The position numbers were made by a program, and so were the translations under genes. 64,000 bases of DNA from Cupriavidus taiwanensis (GTDB lineage Bacteria; Pseudomonadota; Gammaproteobacteria; Burkholderiales; Burkholderiaceae), in contig NZ_LT976853.1 of the NCBI RefSeq assembly GCF_900249755.1, positions 3,326,034 to 3,390,033 on the forward strand, in the 5' to 3' direction. Below the pieces are notes generated by a model that saw only the letters and a list, made by a program, of their open reading frames with translations, was not told the origin of the DNA and searched no databases. Below are positions 6,590 to 13,993 of this stretch, piece after piece; the stretch's first letter is position 1; every line of letters starts with the position of its first letter.

Positions 6590-8829
6590 TCATAGTCCTC
6601 TGGTTTAAATTGCAGCACACCGGTCTCGTCTGGGAAAGTGGGGTGGTCGAACAGCAGAACCTGAGCATATCCATATGCATGGTACCGGTCCACAAGGCCA
6701 TTCAGCGAAGGAGTCTCCCGTTCCAGGTGCCCTGGCAGGTTTACGATGCAGGCCACGCGCCAGAAGGGAACGTTTTCATAGAATGCGAACAGCGCTCCCT
6801 TCTTGAGCTGGCTGCTGAGGTGAATAGTGAAGGTTCGGCGTGTACTTCCTGCGTTCACGTCGGCTTCCTTGTAGGCGCGGTTCTTGAGCCAATAGTAGCC
6901 GGCGCTGTCTGCTGCATCGTATGTCATATCGGTAACATCCCCGCGCCATTGGCGTATGGCGGAAGGCAGCGATTCTTCAACGCTATGCAATGGCACGTTA
7001 CTGCGCAGTTCATCCGCTCTTGCATGAGCCCGCGCAAGCCGCGCGCTTACCGCGGAATCGATGCTGCGCCCTCTGAACTTCCAATAGTTGATGTAGTTGC
7101 CCGGGTGGGTTAATTGAAGAAACCCACGCCCGTACCAAGGGGCATACCATTTGCCACCCGACTCATCCTCAGACGTGGCACGCAGCCAGCCGGTCTCTTG
7201 CACCGAATTCCCCAAGAATGCTGCTAGCCGCGCGCGGCTCGTTATGCCGTACTTGCGCCAAGAGGCATTCAAGGTGTTCTTATTTGGCATGACCAGCCGG
7301 CCGGCAGATGGACGAGCGTTCTCATAGACGATCCTCTTCGGAACGCCGGTCCCCACACCCCGCAAGGCTCTTGCGGGTACGGCTTGCTTTAACTCGTTGG
7401 CACTAAGCCACAGCGCCCGACGCATATGATGAATGAACTGCAGCGGATGGAAATGCCATACCGCACGGGGCAATCCTGTGTGCTGCCAGAATCCCAGTTT
7501 CTGCGCCTGCTCCTTGAACCGCTGCCAGCTATCTTCCGCAACCAGCGGCAGGCCCGGCTTGCACAGGCGCGCAAAGCGTGCATCCAGGTCAGCGACATCC
7601 CATTCAGTCGGATGCTTGACCACCAGATGACGCAGCGCCGCCTTGCACGCATCGCCGTTGTCGCCCAGCATCTGTAGCGTCGCTGGATCGTCGACGATGG
7701 CATCGCCCGGACTCAGCATCGTGCCTTCTTCCACCTTCTTCCAGCCCAGCCAGTGCGGGAAGTCCGCGTCAGACAACTGCACGATGCCGGCCTGCGACAG
7801 GTCGATATAGCCTGCTGATCCGGGGGCATAGGGCACCAATTGCCAATTATCGGTGTGGCGGCTGCGCTCTTCGCTGAGCACGCGCCCGAAGGTCAGCCAC
7901 TCCAGGCCGGCGCTTGGGTTGTCCGGATACAGCGCCTCCGCCAGAGCCAGCATGGCATACGCATAACCTGGCTGCACTAGCCGGCCGATTTCGCGGTACT
8001 GGCCCTGCGCTGTGCGTATGCGTGTGGTGGTGATGCGCTTGTCCTTGTCCAGTCGGACGCTGACATAGAGGCACTGCCCGGTATTGCTCCCCGCTGTGCC
8101 GGCCGGAAGCATCGGGTTGCCCTCCTTTTCCGCCGTCCGCCATACCCCGTTGCCCGCCGGCAAGCGCGGATGCGCCGCCACAAATGACTTGTCTTCCGGG
8201 ATAACGAAGTGCATGTCGCCATAGACATCGGCGCTGCCCTTGTCCGTGATGCGGCTGCTGTCGTGGAAAAAGCCGGCGAGTGCTTCGTCGGTACAGAAGA
8301 TCTCGAAATGGAAGCCGCTGCGACCGGTCTGGTGCTGGCTTCCCGGATAGCCGAGTATGTCGCGCCGGTAGACCTTGGCTTTCCTGGGATCGTCCGGCAT
8401 GCGCGCGTCGTGGCTGGTACGGGTTCGGTAACACGCCGGCAGCGTGTCGGTACGACCGTGCAAATGCTCAGCGGCGGCCAGGTTCATGTACAGCGAATAG
8501 AACACCACTGGCGTGGCGGCGCCGGTTTCGGTCTCATGGCGCAGCAGCACGAAACTGGTGTCGTAGGGCTGGCCTTCGTAGGCTTCGGTCCTGGGCGCCA
8601 GCCGGTAGGCCACGATGGTGCCATCTGCGATGGCCCGAACCGGCGTGGCCTGATTGGCGCCGATATGCAGACCGCCGTGCCAACAGTACGTGGCGCCGAT
8701 CCTGCGTGCCGGATACGCGCCCTTCGGGTCGTCCGATTCGGCCAGCAGCCGCGCCAGCCAGGCGTCCTCCGACTCTTCCATGGCGTTGCCCGTCGGCGGC
8801 ATTGTAATGATGGGATAGCTGATGATCAT
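6577..8829 (-). CDS. Probable T6SS cell-wall effector: M23-like module plus GH19/lysozyme-like domain
   Basis: This is a 750-residue protein encoded 13 bases behind vgrG. At about residues 45-115 it resembles the LytM/M23 fold (WHGGLHIGANQATPV, then AIADGTIVAYR and VVFYSLYMNL). However, the usual HxxxD metal motif reads HGGLH, and the second ligand region reads YSLY instead of HxH, so this module is probably inactive or altered. The middle region (~120-510) has no family I can name. The last ~237 residues look like a chitinase/lysozyme-type GH19 fold: FLGNSVQETGW carries the likely catalytic Glu near residue 545, followed by GRGFLQLTHPGNY. The expected action is cleavage of peptidoglycan glycan strands in target cells. 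Translation from 9057 is open but overlaps vgrG; ATG 8829 is chosen because it follows the vgrG stop. Downstream genes are the presumed immunity array. Confidence 0.78.
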   Translation of the reverse strand: MIISYPIITMPPTGNAMEESEDAWLARLLAESDDPKGAYPARRIGATYCWHGGLHIGANQATPVRAIADGTIVAYRLAPRTEAYEGQPYDTSFVLLRHETETGAATPVVFYSLYMNLAAAEHLHGRTDTLPACYRTRTSHDARMPDDPRKAKVYRRDILGYPGSQHQTGRSGFHFEIFCTDEALAGFFHDSSRITDKGSADVYGDMHFVIPEDKSFVAAHPRLPAGNGVWRTAEKEGNPMLPAGTAGSNTGQCLYVSVRLDKDKRITTTRIRTAQGQYREIGRLVQPGYAYAMLALAEALYPDNPSAGLEWLTFGRVLSEERSRHTDNWQLVPYAPGSAGYIDLSQAGIVQLSDADFPHWLGWKKVEEGTMLSPGDAIVDDPATLQMLGDNGDACKAALRHLVVKHPTEWDVADLDARFARLCKPGLPLVAEDSWQRFKEQAQKLGFWQHTGLPRAVWHFHPLQFIHHMRRALWLSANELKQAVPARALRGVGTGVPKRIVYENARPSAGRLVMPNKNTLNASWRKYGITSRARLAAFLGNSVQETGWLRATSEDESGGKWYAPWYGRGFLQLTHPGNYINYWKFRGRSIDSAVSARLARAHARADELRSNVPLHSVEESLPSAIRQWRGDVTDMTYDAADSAGYYWLKNRAYKEADVNAGSTRRTFTIHLSSQLKKGALFAFYENVPFWRVACIVNLPGHLERETPSLNGLVDRYHAYGYAQVLLFDHPTFPDETGVLQFKPEDYEWKK

Positions 8830-8842
8830 GAGGCAATGCGGC

Positions 8843-11728
8843 TCAGGAGTATGGGAAGGAACCGGGTATCTCCCATGGAGTGGCCGGCGCCATGGGTAGC
8901 GGATAGTCGTGGCGGACGCCTGGCTCAAACTTCCTCTGCGCTGCCTTATAGGTAATCGGCCCCGGACATTCAAAGGTGATATTGCCGCCCTCAATCGTGC
9001 TGGCAGCCCCACCGGCGGTCGCAATACGAATGCGCTTGGCGGCCGCAAAATCCACATTCATATTGGCCGAGACAATGGTCAGATCCTCCCGCGCCGCCAG
9101 CTTCAACAAATCATGCTGCGCCTGCAGATCGATATCGTCCTGGCCCGCCGTCAGTTGCAGGCCGACATTTCCTTCGCCAGCCGCAGACAGTCCCGCCGCC
9201 ACGCCAATCGCGTGACCCGCATGCACGCGCGCCTGCCCCGCGACGGCGATACTGTGGTCCTGCCCGCTGGCCATTACGACGCTTTCGCCGCTGGCAATCT
9301 GCAAGTCCTGTCCCGCGACAACTGCCACACCAGCCCTGCCGTTGAGGTGGACCATCGGCTCGCCCTGATGCGGCACCTTGCCTGGCGTGCTGGTATTGCC
9401 GCTGGCCGCGTCCTCCCTGGCCGCTTCGAGCGATTGCCCATCGACCATGCCGGCTGCGGCCTTGGCCTGCTTCGCCAGCGGCGCCTCGTCATCCTTCCCC
9501 GTCGAGAGGGCTTGGCTCTGGTGCGTGGTAGCGCCATCGCTCAGCGTCCTGACCAGATCGCCCGCCTGTCGCAACAGCGCGATGCCGGCAGCGTTGTCGC
9601 CTGTCGGCAGCACCCGCTTGGTGACGGCATCGCGATAGGTCGTCAGCAATAACCCCGCTTGCCCGCGCACCGCGGCATAACCGTCGGTGCGCAGCTCGAA
9701 CCCCTGCCCGCGGAAGCTGCCGCGGCGGTTGTCCTGCTGGTGAATCACATGGCCGAGGTTGAGTTGGGTGGCCTGTTCCGTCGTGGCGAGTTGCGTGCGC
9801 AGCTGGTCATCGGTGTCGTCGAACACCAGCTGGCTGTAGCCCTTGCCGCCGTGTTCCTGGCTTTTGAAGCCAGTCAGCGCGGCGTCGTTGCGGTGGCCGT
9901 CCGGGTCGGCACTCATGCCGTGCCACGCCGGGCTGTTGCCGCCGGCAAGGTTGCCCTGCGCGCTGGGCCGGCTGTCGGAACCCATCGCATAGAGACCGCT
10001 GGCGTCGTAAGGCTGGAAGAACGTGGTGGCGGCCATCGATTTGCCGCCCGGCGTGGGCGCGATGCCGGCTTCGCCGTGCCCGTTGTAAAGCGCGCCGATC
10101 ACGAAAGGCTGGTCGATATCGTTGTCCGCAAACTTGACCACCACCTCCTGGCCGATGCGCGGCAGCCATTGCCAGCCCATGCCGGCGCCGGCTTGCCGTT
10201 GTGCGACGCGCACCCAGCGGCTGCTGCGGTCGTCGGCGCGTTCTCCGCGCTGCCAGGGGAAGCGCACACGGATCTGGCCGCTTGGGCTGGCGTGGTGTTC
10301 GGCATTGCCGTCCGGCTGCGTCTGCCCGTCGGGGCCGACCACGATCGCGGTATGAACGCCCAGCGGGGTGGAATGGCTGTAGAGGCGCGGACAATCGCCC
10401 TCCAGCACGGCGGCGCGCCGGGGGCGGCGTGCATCGAAGGCCCGGAAAGGCGCCGCATAGCCGTGTTCCCGTGCGGCCTTCCGCAGGGATTCGGTCGGTA
10501 CCAGCCGCTCGGCTGTGTCGTCGAAGACGCTGCGCATCAGACCGGTGGTAGTCGCCGCAACATCCGGCGCCGGTGGTGGCATCTCGAAACACAATGCCGC
10601 TTCCAGCGGCCCGATCCGGTCGGCGAGCGCGGCACGCGTTTCCACGGGGAGGTTGTTGATGCCGCAGTGTTCGACCGCATCGAGCAGCAGCGGGTAGCCG
10701 GCCGTATCGTCTTGTTGCGGCGGCAGGTGCGGGCAATCCGTGACGGTCAGGCGCGTGCCGCTGCGCAAGGTACGTACGGAGGCGCTGCCGGTGAACACCA
10801 GCGCGCGGGCTTCGATGGCTTCTATTACCTGCTCGGCGATGCGCTGCGCGCTGACCGTGTCCGGCGCCAGCGACAGGCTGACGGACAGGTAAGGATCCGG
10901 ACTGGCGGCATGGCTGGCAAATCCGCCGTAGCGCGCCGGCGCGTGACCGCGGATGGTGCGCTTCGTCTCAGGGTCCCAGGCGCCCACCGCGACACCGCCG
11001 ACCGCCGCACGCGTTTCACAGATCAACTGCTGGATCGCGTCGGCCGATTCCTGGCTATGTGCGCGGTGATAACGGATGCCGCCGCCAGCCGCTGATTCGG
11101 GATCATCGGGCAGTTGTGTGCTGTCGGCGAAGATCACCACGGCATGCCCGAAGGGCGCTTCGTCGTCTTCCACCACGGTATATCCGAGCCCGGCCTCGGC
11201 CAGCAGGCGGGACAGGAAGTGGTGGTCGGTCTCGCGGAACTGCGCGATGTGGTCGCGTTCACCGAACACGTCGATGCGGGCTTCGGCGCCGGCGGCATAG
11301 CGCCATCGCGCATACGGCGCGTAGTCCTGTAGAACGGTTTCGATGATGCTGTCGAGCTTGCGGTGCTGGAACACCTGGCTGTGGCGCTGCTGCGTGGTCA
11401 GCCACAGCCATGGCACCACGGTCAGGCGGTAGCGCGCGAGGCTGCCGTCGGCACCGAGCTTCTCCGCCTGCCGGATAAGCCCCGTGCGGCGCAACTGGCC
11501 ACCGCCGGCAAGCGTGGTCAGCAGCGTGACGCGTTGGCCAAGCAGGCTGTCGAGCGCGATATCGACCTTGGCACTGACCGCGACGATGCGCCATTCGGAC
11601 AGCGCAGAGATGGCATCGCGGCCGATCCAGGCTTCGACGCCCAGTTCACCCAGCGCGCCTTCACCTTCCAGCGCATACAGGCGATGGGTAGAGGAAAAGG
11701 GCTGTTGGTGGAAGCGTGCAAGATCCAT
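8843..11728 (-). CDS. vgrG: Type VI secretion system spike protein VgrG with DUF2345 extension
   Basis: This 961-residue protein forms the tip of the T6SS puncturing device and carries effectors. The N-terminal ~380 residues match the gp27-like base (RDHIAQFRETDHHFLSRLLAEAG is characteristic when read in pieces). The gp5-like OB fold follows (IRVRFPWQRGERADD, then IGQEVVVKFADNDIDQP and VIGALYNGHGEAG). The C-terminus has a DUF2345-type repeat-rich beta region (GQDLQIASGESVVMASGQDH). It ends with a short tail of about 50 residues (PGPITYKAAQRKFEPGV) that may contact the cargo. The ATG at 11728 (MDLARFHQQPF) is used although no strong ribosome binding site is seen. No other T6SS structural gene lies in the window, so this is an orphan vgrG-effector module served by a T6SS encoded elsewhere. 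Confidence 0.93.
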   Translation of the reverse strand: MDLARFHQQPFSSTHRLYALEGEGALGELGVEAWIGRDAISALSEWRIVAVSAKVDIALDSLLGQRVTLLTTLAGGGQLRRTGLIRQAEKLGADGSLARYRLTVVPWLWLTTQQRHSQVFQHRKLDSIIETVLQDYAPYARWRYAAGAEARIDVFGERDHIAQFRETDHHFLSRLLAEAGLGYTVVEDDEAPFGHAVVIFADSTQLPDDPESAAGGGIRYHRAHSQESADAIQQLICETRAAVGGVAVGAWDPETKRTIRGHAPARYGGFASHAASPDPYLSVSLSLAPDTVSAQRIAEQVIEAIEARALVFTGSASVRTLRSGTRLTVTDCPHLPPQQDDTAGYPLLLDAVEHCGINNLPVETRAALADRIGPLEAALCFEMPPPAPDVAATTTGLMRSVFDDTAERLVPTESLRKAAREHGYAAPFRAFDARRPRRAAVLEGDCPRLYSHSTPLGVHTAIVVGPDGQTQPDGNAEHHASPSGQIRVRFPWQRGERADDRSSRWVRVAQRQAGAGMGWQWLPRIGQEVVVKFADNDIDQPFVIGALYNGHGEAGIAPTPGGKSMAATTFFQPYDASGLYAMGSDSRPSAQGNLAGGNSPAWHGMSADPDGHRNDAALTGFKSQEHGGKGYSQLVFDDTDDQLRTQLATTEQATQLNLGHVIHQQDNRRGSFRGQGFELRTDGYAAVRGQAGLLLTTYRDAVTKRVLPTGDNAAGIALLRQAGDLVRTLSDGATTHQSQALSTGKDDEAPLAKQAKAAAGMVDGQSLEAAREDAASGNTSTPGKVPHQGEPMVHLNGRAGVAVVAGQDLQIASGESVVMASGQDHSIAVAGQARVHAGHAIGVAAGLSAAGEGNVGLQLTAGQDDIDLQAQHDLLKLAAREDLTIVSANMNVDFAAAKRIRIATAGGAASTIEGGNITFECPGPITYKAAQRKFEPGVRHDYPLPMAPATPWEIPGSFPYS

Positions 11729-12259
11729 TTTGTCGATGCGTCAAACCGCCTTGGTGTTCGAACGCGCTATGGCGATCTCGCGCATAGCAATCGGCTATTT
11801 GTGCGCTTGCATCTAACGGAAATCAACGGAGGAATGCCGATTCGAAGCGCGATCTTCATCTCGATCAAATACCCGGAAGTTCTCCCTTCAACGGCACGAG
11901 CTTTCGCTTCGCATGCGCTCTTAGGATTTCGGCTATTTGCTGGCGGGCGGGGCTCGGGCAGGATGAGGCGTCCGTATGGGAATGCGAACTGTCTTATCGC
12001 GCTGCGTGTCGCGGCGAGGGAGACTGGGGCTGTCATCGAACAACGGTGACCGAGTGTGGAAACTCGAATGTCTCAACCGAACGGTCGTCCGTGACGACCG
12101 TTCCAGCCTATACGTGCAAGCCATCCATGGCGGGCCGGATGAGGCAGCCGCAAGGCTGACCGGGCAATGGTTGTGACACCGGTTTCCACCCTCATCGTCA
12201 GGCCCGCCGCCCTCCCCTTGCGTCGCGCGGCGGACCTTCATGTAACGATAGGAGGTCCT
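11729..12259. other. Intergenic region upstream of vgrG and a small ORF
   Basis: This 531-base stretch has no gene I can support; the open frames there are GC-bias artefacts. It must contain the promoter of the vgrG module on the minus strand. The only clear structure is the perfect hairpin at 12079-12103. Base composition is somewhat lower in GC than in the neighbouring genes, as often seen at T6SS accessory islands. Confidence 0.45.
12079..12103. repeat. Perfect 11-bp palindrome (hairpin or operator)
   Basis: GAACGGTCGTC and GACGACCGTTC form a perfect inverted repeat separated by CGT. No T-run follows on either strand, so a terminator is unlikely. It lies about 160 bases upstream of the small ORF at 12260. 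Confidence 0.6.
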
Positions 12260-12448
12260 ATGTCGGAAATCGATCTATCTACGGCGCGGTACAGTCTTTT
12301 GGCGGTGGCAGCGGGAATAGATGGGGTGCTTGCGCTGCTGGAGCAGCAGAGTGAATGGTGGGAAGGCGGCTTTGCGGCGTTTTGCCTGTTGGGATTGGTG
12401 AAGGCGCAGTTGGAGCGGGTGCTGGAGGACGAGTTGCCGGCTTGCTGA
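12260..12448 (+). CDS. Small hypothetical protein (62 aa)
   Basis: I do not recognise this family. The ORF is short but supported by a strong Shine-Dalgarno sequence, AGGAGG, ending 4 bases before the ATG. The product (MSEIDLSTARYSLLAVAAG...) is acidic and amphipathic, with a Trp pair and predicted helical stretches such as VKAQLERVLEDEL. It has no signal peptide or clear transmembrane segment. It stands alone between the T6SS module and a toxin-antitoxin-like pair, with REP-like repeats just downstream. No function can be assigned. Confidence 0.55.
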   Translation: MSEIDLSTARYSLLAVAAGIDGVLALLEQQSEWWEGGFAAFCLLGLVKAQLERVLEDELPAC

Positions 12449-12520
12449 TGTAGACCGCTTGCCGGCGCGAACGCATTGCGGTTAGGCGCCGTGAAGCGCG
12501 TCTCCTCCCGCTTGTTCGCG

Positions 12521-12576
12521 CCCCTCTCCCGCGCGCGCGGGAGAGGGGCGCGGAGGGCCAGAGCATCCACGAAGTC
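12521..12576. repeat. Single REP-like palindromic unit
   Basis: CCCCTCTCCCGCG and CGCGGGAGAGGGG form a long GC-rich hairpin at 12521-12548. It is followed by GGAGGGCCAGAGCATCCACGAAGT-like sequence shared with the elements near 700 and 53650. It lies between the small ORF and the toxin-antitoxin-like pair. Confidence 0.7.
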
Positions 12577-12640
12577 ACGTGGAATGCGAAGTGTCCTATC
12601 GCGCCAGGCACCACGAAGCGTGAAACTGGGATACACTTCA

Positions 12641-12659
12641 ACCTATCAAAATAATAGGT
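12641..12659 (+). promoter_or_regulatory. Candidate autoregulatory operator of the TA-like pair
   Basis: ACCTAT (12641-12646) and ATAGGT (12654-12659) are inverted repeats around the AT-rich spacer CAAAATA. The right arm overlaps the ribosome binding site (AGGTGG) of the gene starting at 12666. This is a typical placement for an operator bound by an HTH antitoxin. Binding is inferred. Confidence 0.4.
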
Positions 12660-12665
12660 GGCCCG

Positions 12666-12974
12666 GTGAGGCACCCATCGACACGTCAGTTGGAAAAGCA
12701 CATTCACGCATGTGCAATGGAAACGTCGAACATCGTCTTCGTCCCTCATGCGCGAGAGCGAATGTGGCTACGGATGATCAACGACCCGATGGTTCTCGAA
12801 GCGCTTCGTAAAGGCGTCATCTCGCGTGAACCGGAGCTCGACATGCGGGCACCCGGTCTTCGCTGCGTGATGGAACGCTATGTTTCGGGAATCAACGTTG
12901 GCGTCGTTGTTCTGGTCGATTATCCCGCGTCCGACTTGACGGTCATTACGGTGATGGATGTGACCAAAAGGTAA
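12666..12974 (+). CDS. DUF4258-type protein, probable toxin of a type II toxin-antitoxin pair
   Basis: This 102-residue protein has the hallmarks of DUF4258: FVPHARERMWLRMINDP at the start of the domain, then EALRKGVI, and a C-terminal strand region ending LTVITVMDVTK. DUF4258 proteins are usually paired with HTH or zinc-finger antitoxins and share the compact RNase-like fold of MqsR/RelE-type toxins. The GTG at 12666 is preferred because AGGTGG lies 5-6 bases upstream; an ATG at 12717 would also keep the domain. The stop is 4 bases before the HTH gene, so the two are co-transcribed. Catalytic activity is not shown by the sequence. Confidence 0.72.
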   Translation: MRHPSTRQLEKHIHACAMETSNIVFVPHARERMWLRMINDPMVLEALRKGVISREPELDMRAPGLRCVMERYVSGINVGVVVLVDYPASDLTVITVMDVTKR

Positions 12975-12978
12975 GAAG

Positions 12979-13449
12979 ATGTACCACTACACAGACGGCG
13001 GCCTCAAGAACGTGTGGCTGGTCAATGGATACAAAGTCCAGAAAACGCCCTATGGCGAAGGCGTGTCTATCGAGGACCTGGATGGTCTTTGCGTCGCCAT
13101 TTGCCTGGCTCTGGCAAAGAAGCCCTCCCCTCTCACCGGTACGGAATTTCGCTACATCCGCAGCGCCGGGTTGATGCAATCGCAAGCCGGCCTGGCGAAA
13201 TTACTTGGCAACAATGAGCAGGCCATTGCGCGTTGGGAAAAAACCGGCAAGTTGCCAGGCTGGGCTGACAAACTGGTGCGCCTGCTTTACCTGGCGCGCG
13301 CAGAAGGCAATGCACCGATTGCCTCTGTGATTGAGCGCATCAACACAATCGAACGCGCGGAGAAGCAGAAGATCGTGCTACGCGCCGCAAAGTCGGGATG
13401 GGCATCCAAGGTGGAGTCGCAAGGCAGCGACGGAAACGTTGCGGCATAA
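12979..13449 (+). CDS. HTH (XRE-type) regulator, probable antitoxin partner of the DUF4258 protein
   Basis: This 156-residue protein has an N-terminal portion of about 50 residues (MYHYTDGGLKNVWLVNGYK, then the segment GVSIEDLDGLCVAIC). A helix-turn-helix domain follows (FRYIRSAGLMQSQAGLAKLL and NNEQAIARWEKTGKLPG). The layout resembles MqsA-type antitoxins, with a partner-binding N-terminus and a DNA-binding XRE domain, but the CxxC zinc motifs of MqsA are not present. It follows the DUF4258 gene by 4 bases. It likely neutralises that protein and represses the operon through the palindrome at 12641-12659. An alternative is a stand-alone regulator. Confidence 0.72.
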   Translation: MYHYTDGGLKNVWLVNGYKVQKTPYGEGVSIEDLDGLCVAICLALAKKPSPLTGTEFRYIRSAGLMQSQAGLAKLLGNNEQAIARWEKTGKLPGWADKLVRLLYLARAEGNAPIASVIERINTIERAEKQKIVLRAAKSGWASKVESQGSDGNVAA

Positions 13450-13673
13450 GACTGCATGCCCCGCTGCCGGCAGTAGTCGATGCAGTCCGTAGGGCGCCTT
13501 AGGATTTCGCATCGTTGTCGAACCATCAACCCTTGTGGCTGCTGCCTGCGTAGCGGTACATCTTCCATGTTTGTTAGGTTGGTGACTTCGTGAAGCGCGT
13601 CTGCTCCCGCCTGCTTGCTCCCGCTTTGGTAGAGTCGCACGCTGGCCATGCCGACTTGCTCCCAGTAACCGAC

Positions 13674-13763
13674 ACGTCGTCCCCGCGTAGGCGGGGACCC
13701 AGTGTCTTTGAAGCGCAAGCGCTTCTTAAAGTCGCTGGGTTCCCGCTTTCGCGGGAATGACGG
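13674..13763. repeat. Imperfect long inverted repeat built of two smaller palindromes
   Basis: The left arm contains CCCCGCGTAGGCGGGG followed by ACCCAGTGTCTTTGAAGCG. The right arm is its approximate reverse complement: CGCTTCTTAAAGTCGCTGGG followed by TCCCGCTTTCGCGGGA. Each arm is about 42 bases and the centre is CAAG. Such GCGGGAAT-type palindromes are common dispersed repeats in beta- and gamma-proteobacteria. Confidence 0.65.
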
Positions 13764-13837
13764 TGGGCTTCGGTTTTCTGGTGGCACTAACCAAATCAAA
13801 CGCTTGGCGAAGGTGGTCACTTCGTTGATGCGCCCGG

Positions 13838-13880
13838 CCCTCACCCCCGCCCCTCTCCCGCAAGCGGGAGAGGGGAGCAA
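13838..13880. repeat. Single REP-like palindromic unit
   Basis: A perfect 12-bp stem, CCCCTCTCCCGC (13850-13861) and GCGGGAGAGGGG (13864-13875), surrounds the loop AA. GCCCTCACCC lies on its left and GAGCAAAC on its right. This is the same unit as the right half of the elements at 661-786 and 53625-53753. Confidence 0.75.
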
Positions 13881-13993
13881 ACAAGCGGAACGGAAAGCCT
13901 TTTGGGCCCGCCCGCGACAGCGCGATGCACGCGCAGCCCTGCACTCCCGCGCTAGAGCCTGAAACCCGCAGTGCCGAGCCACCCAGAATCCAA

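Larger units (their letters stand above)
13450..13993. other. Repeat-rich intergenic region without genes
   Basis: This 544-base gap between the HTH gene and the TRAP transporter contains no supportable gene. It carries a partial copy of the REP-flanking sequence (GAAGCGCGTCTGCTCCCGC near 13590), the long inverted repeat at 13674-13763 and a REP-like unit at 13838-13880. It may mark the right boundary of the accessory region. Confidence 0.55.

Noticed and set aside
9659-11095. Long plus-strand open frame opposite vgrG
   Set aside because: Shadow of the GC-rich vgrG gene on the other strand, with no recognisable domain.
11976-12176. 66-residue ORF upstream of the small ORF at 12260
   Set aside because: No ribosome binding site, crosses the palindrome at 12079-12103, and has no coding features.
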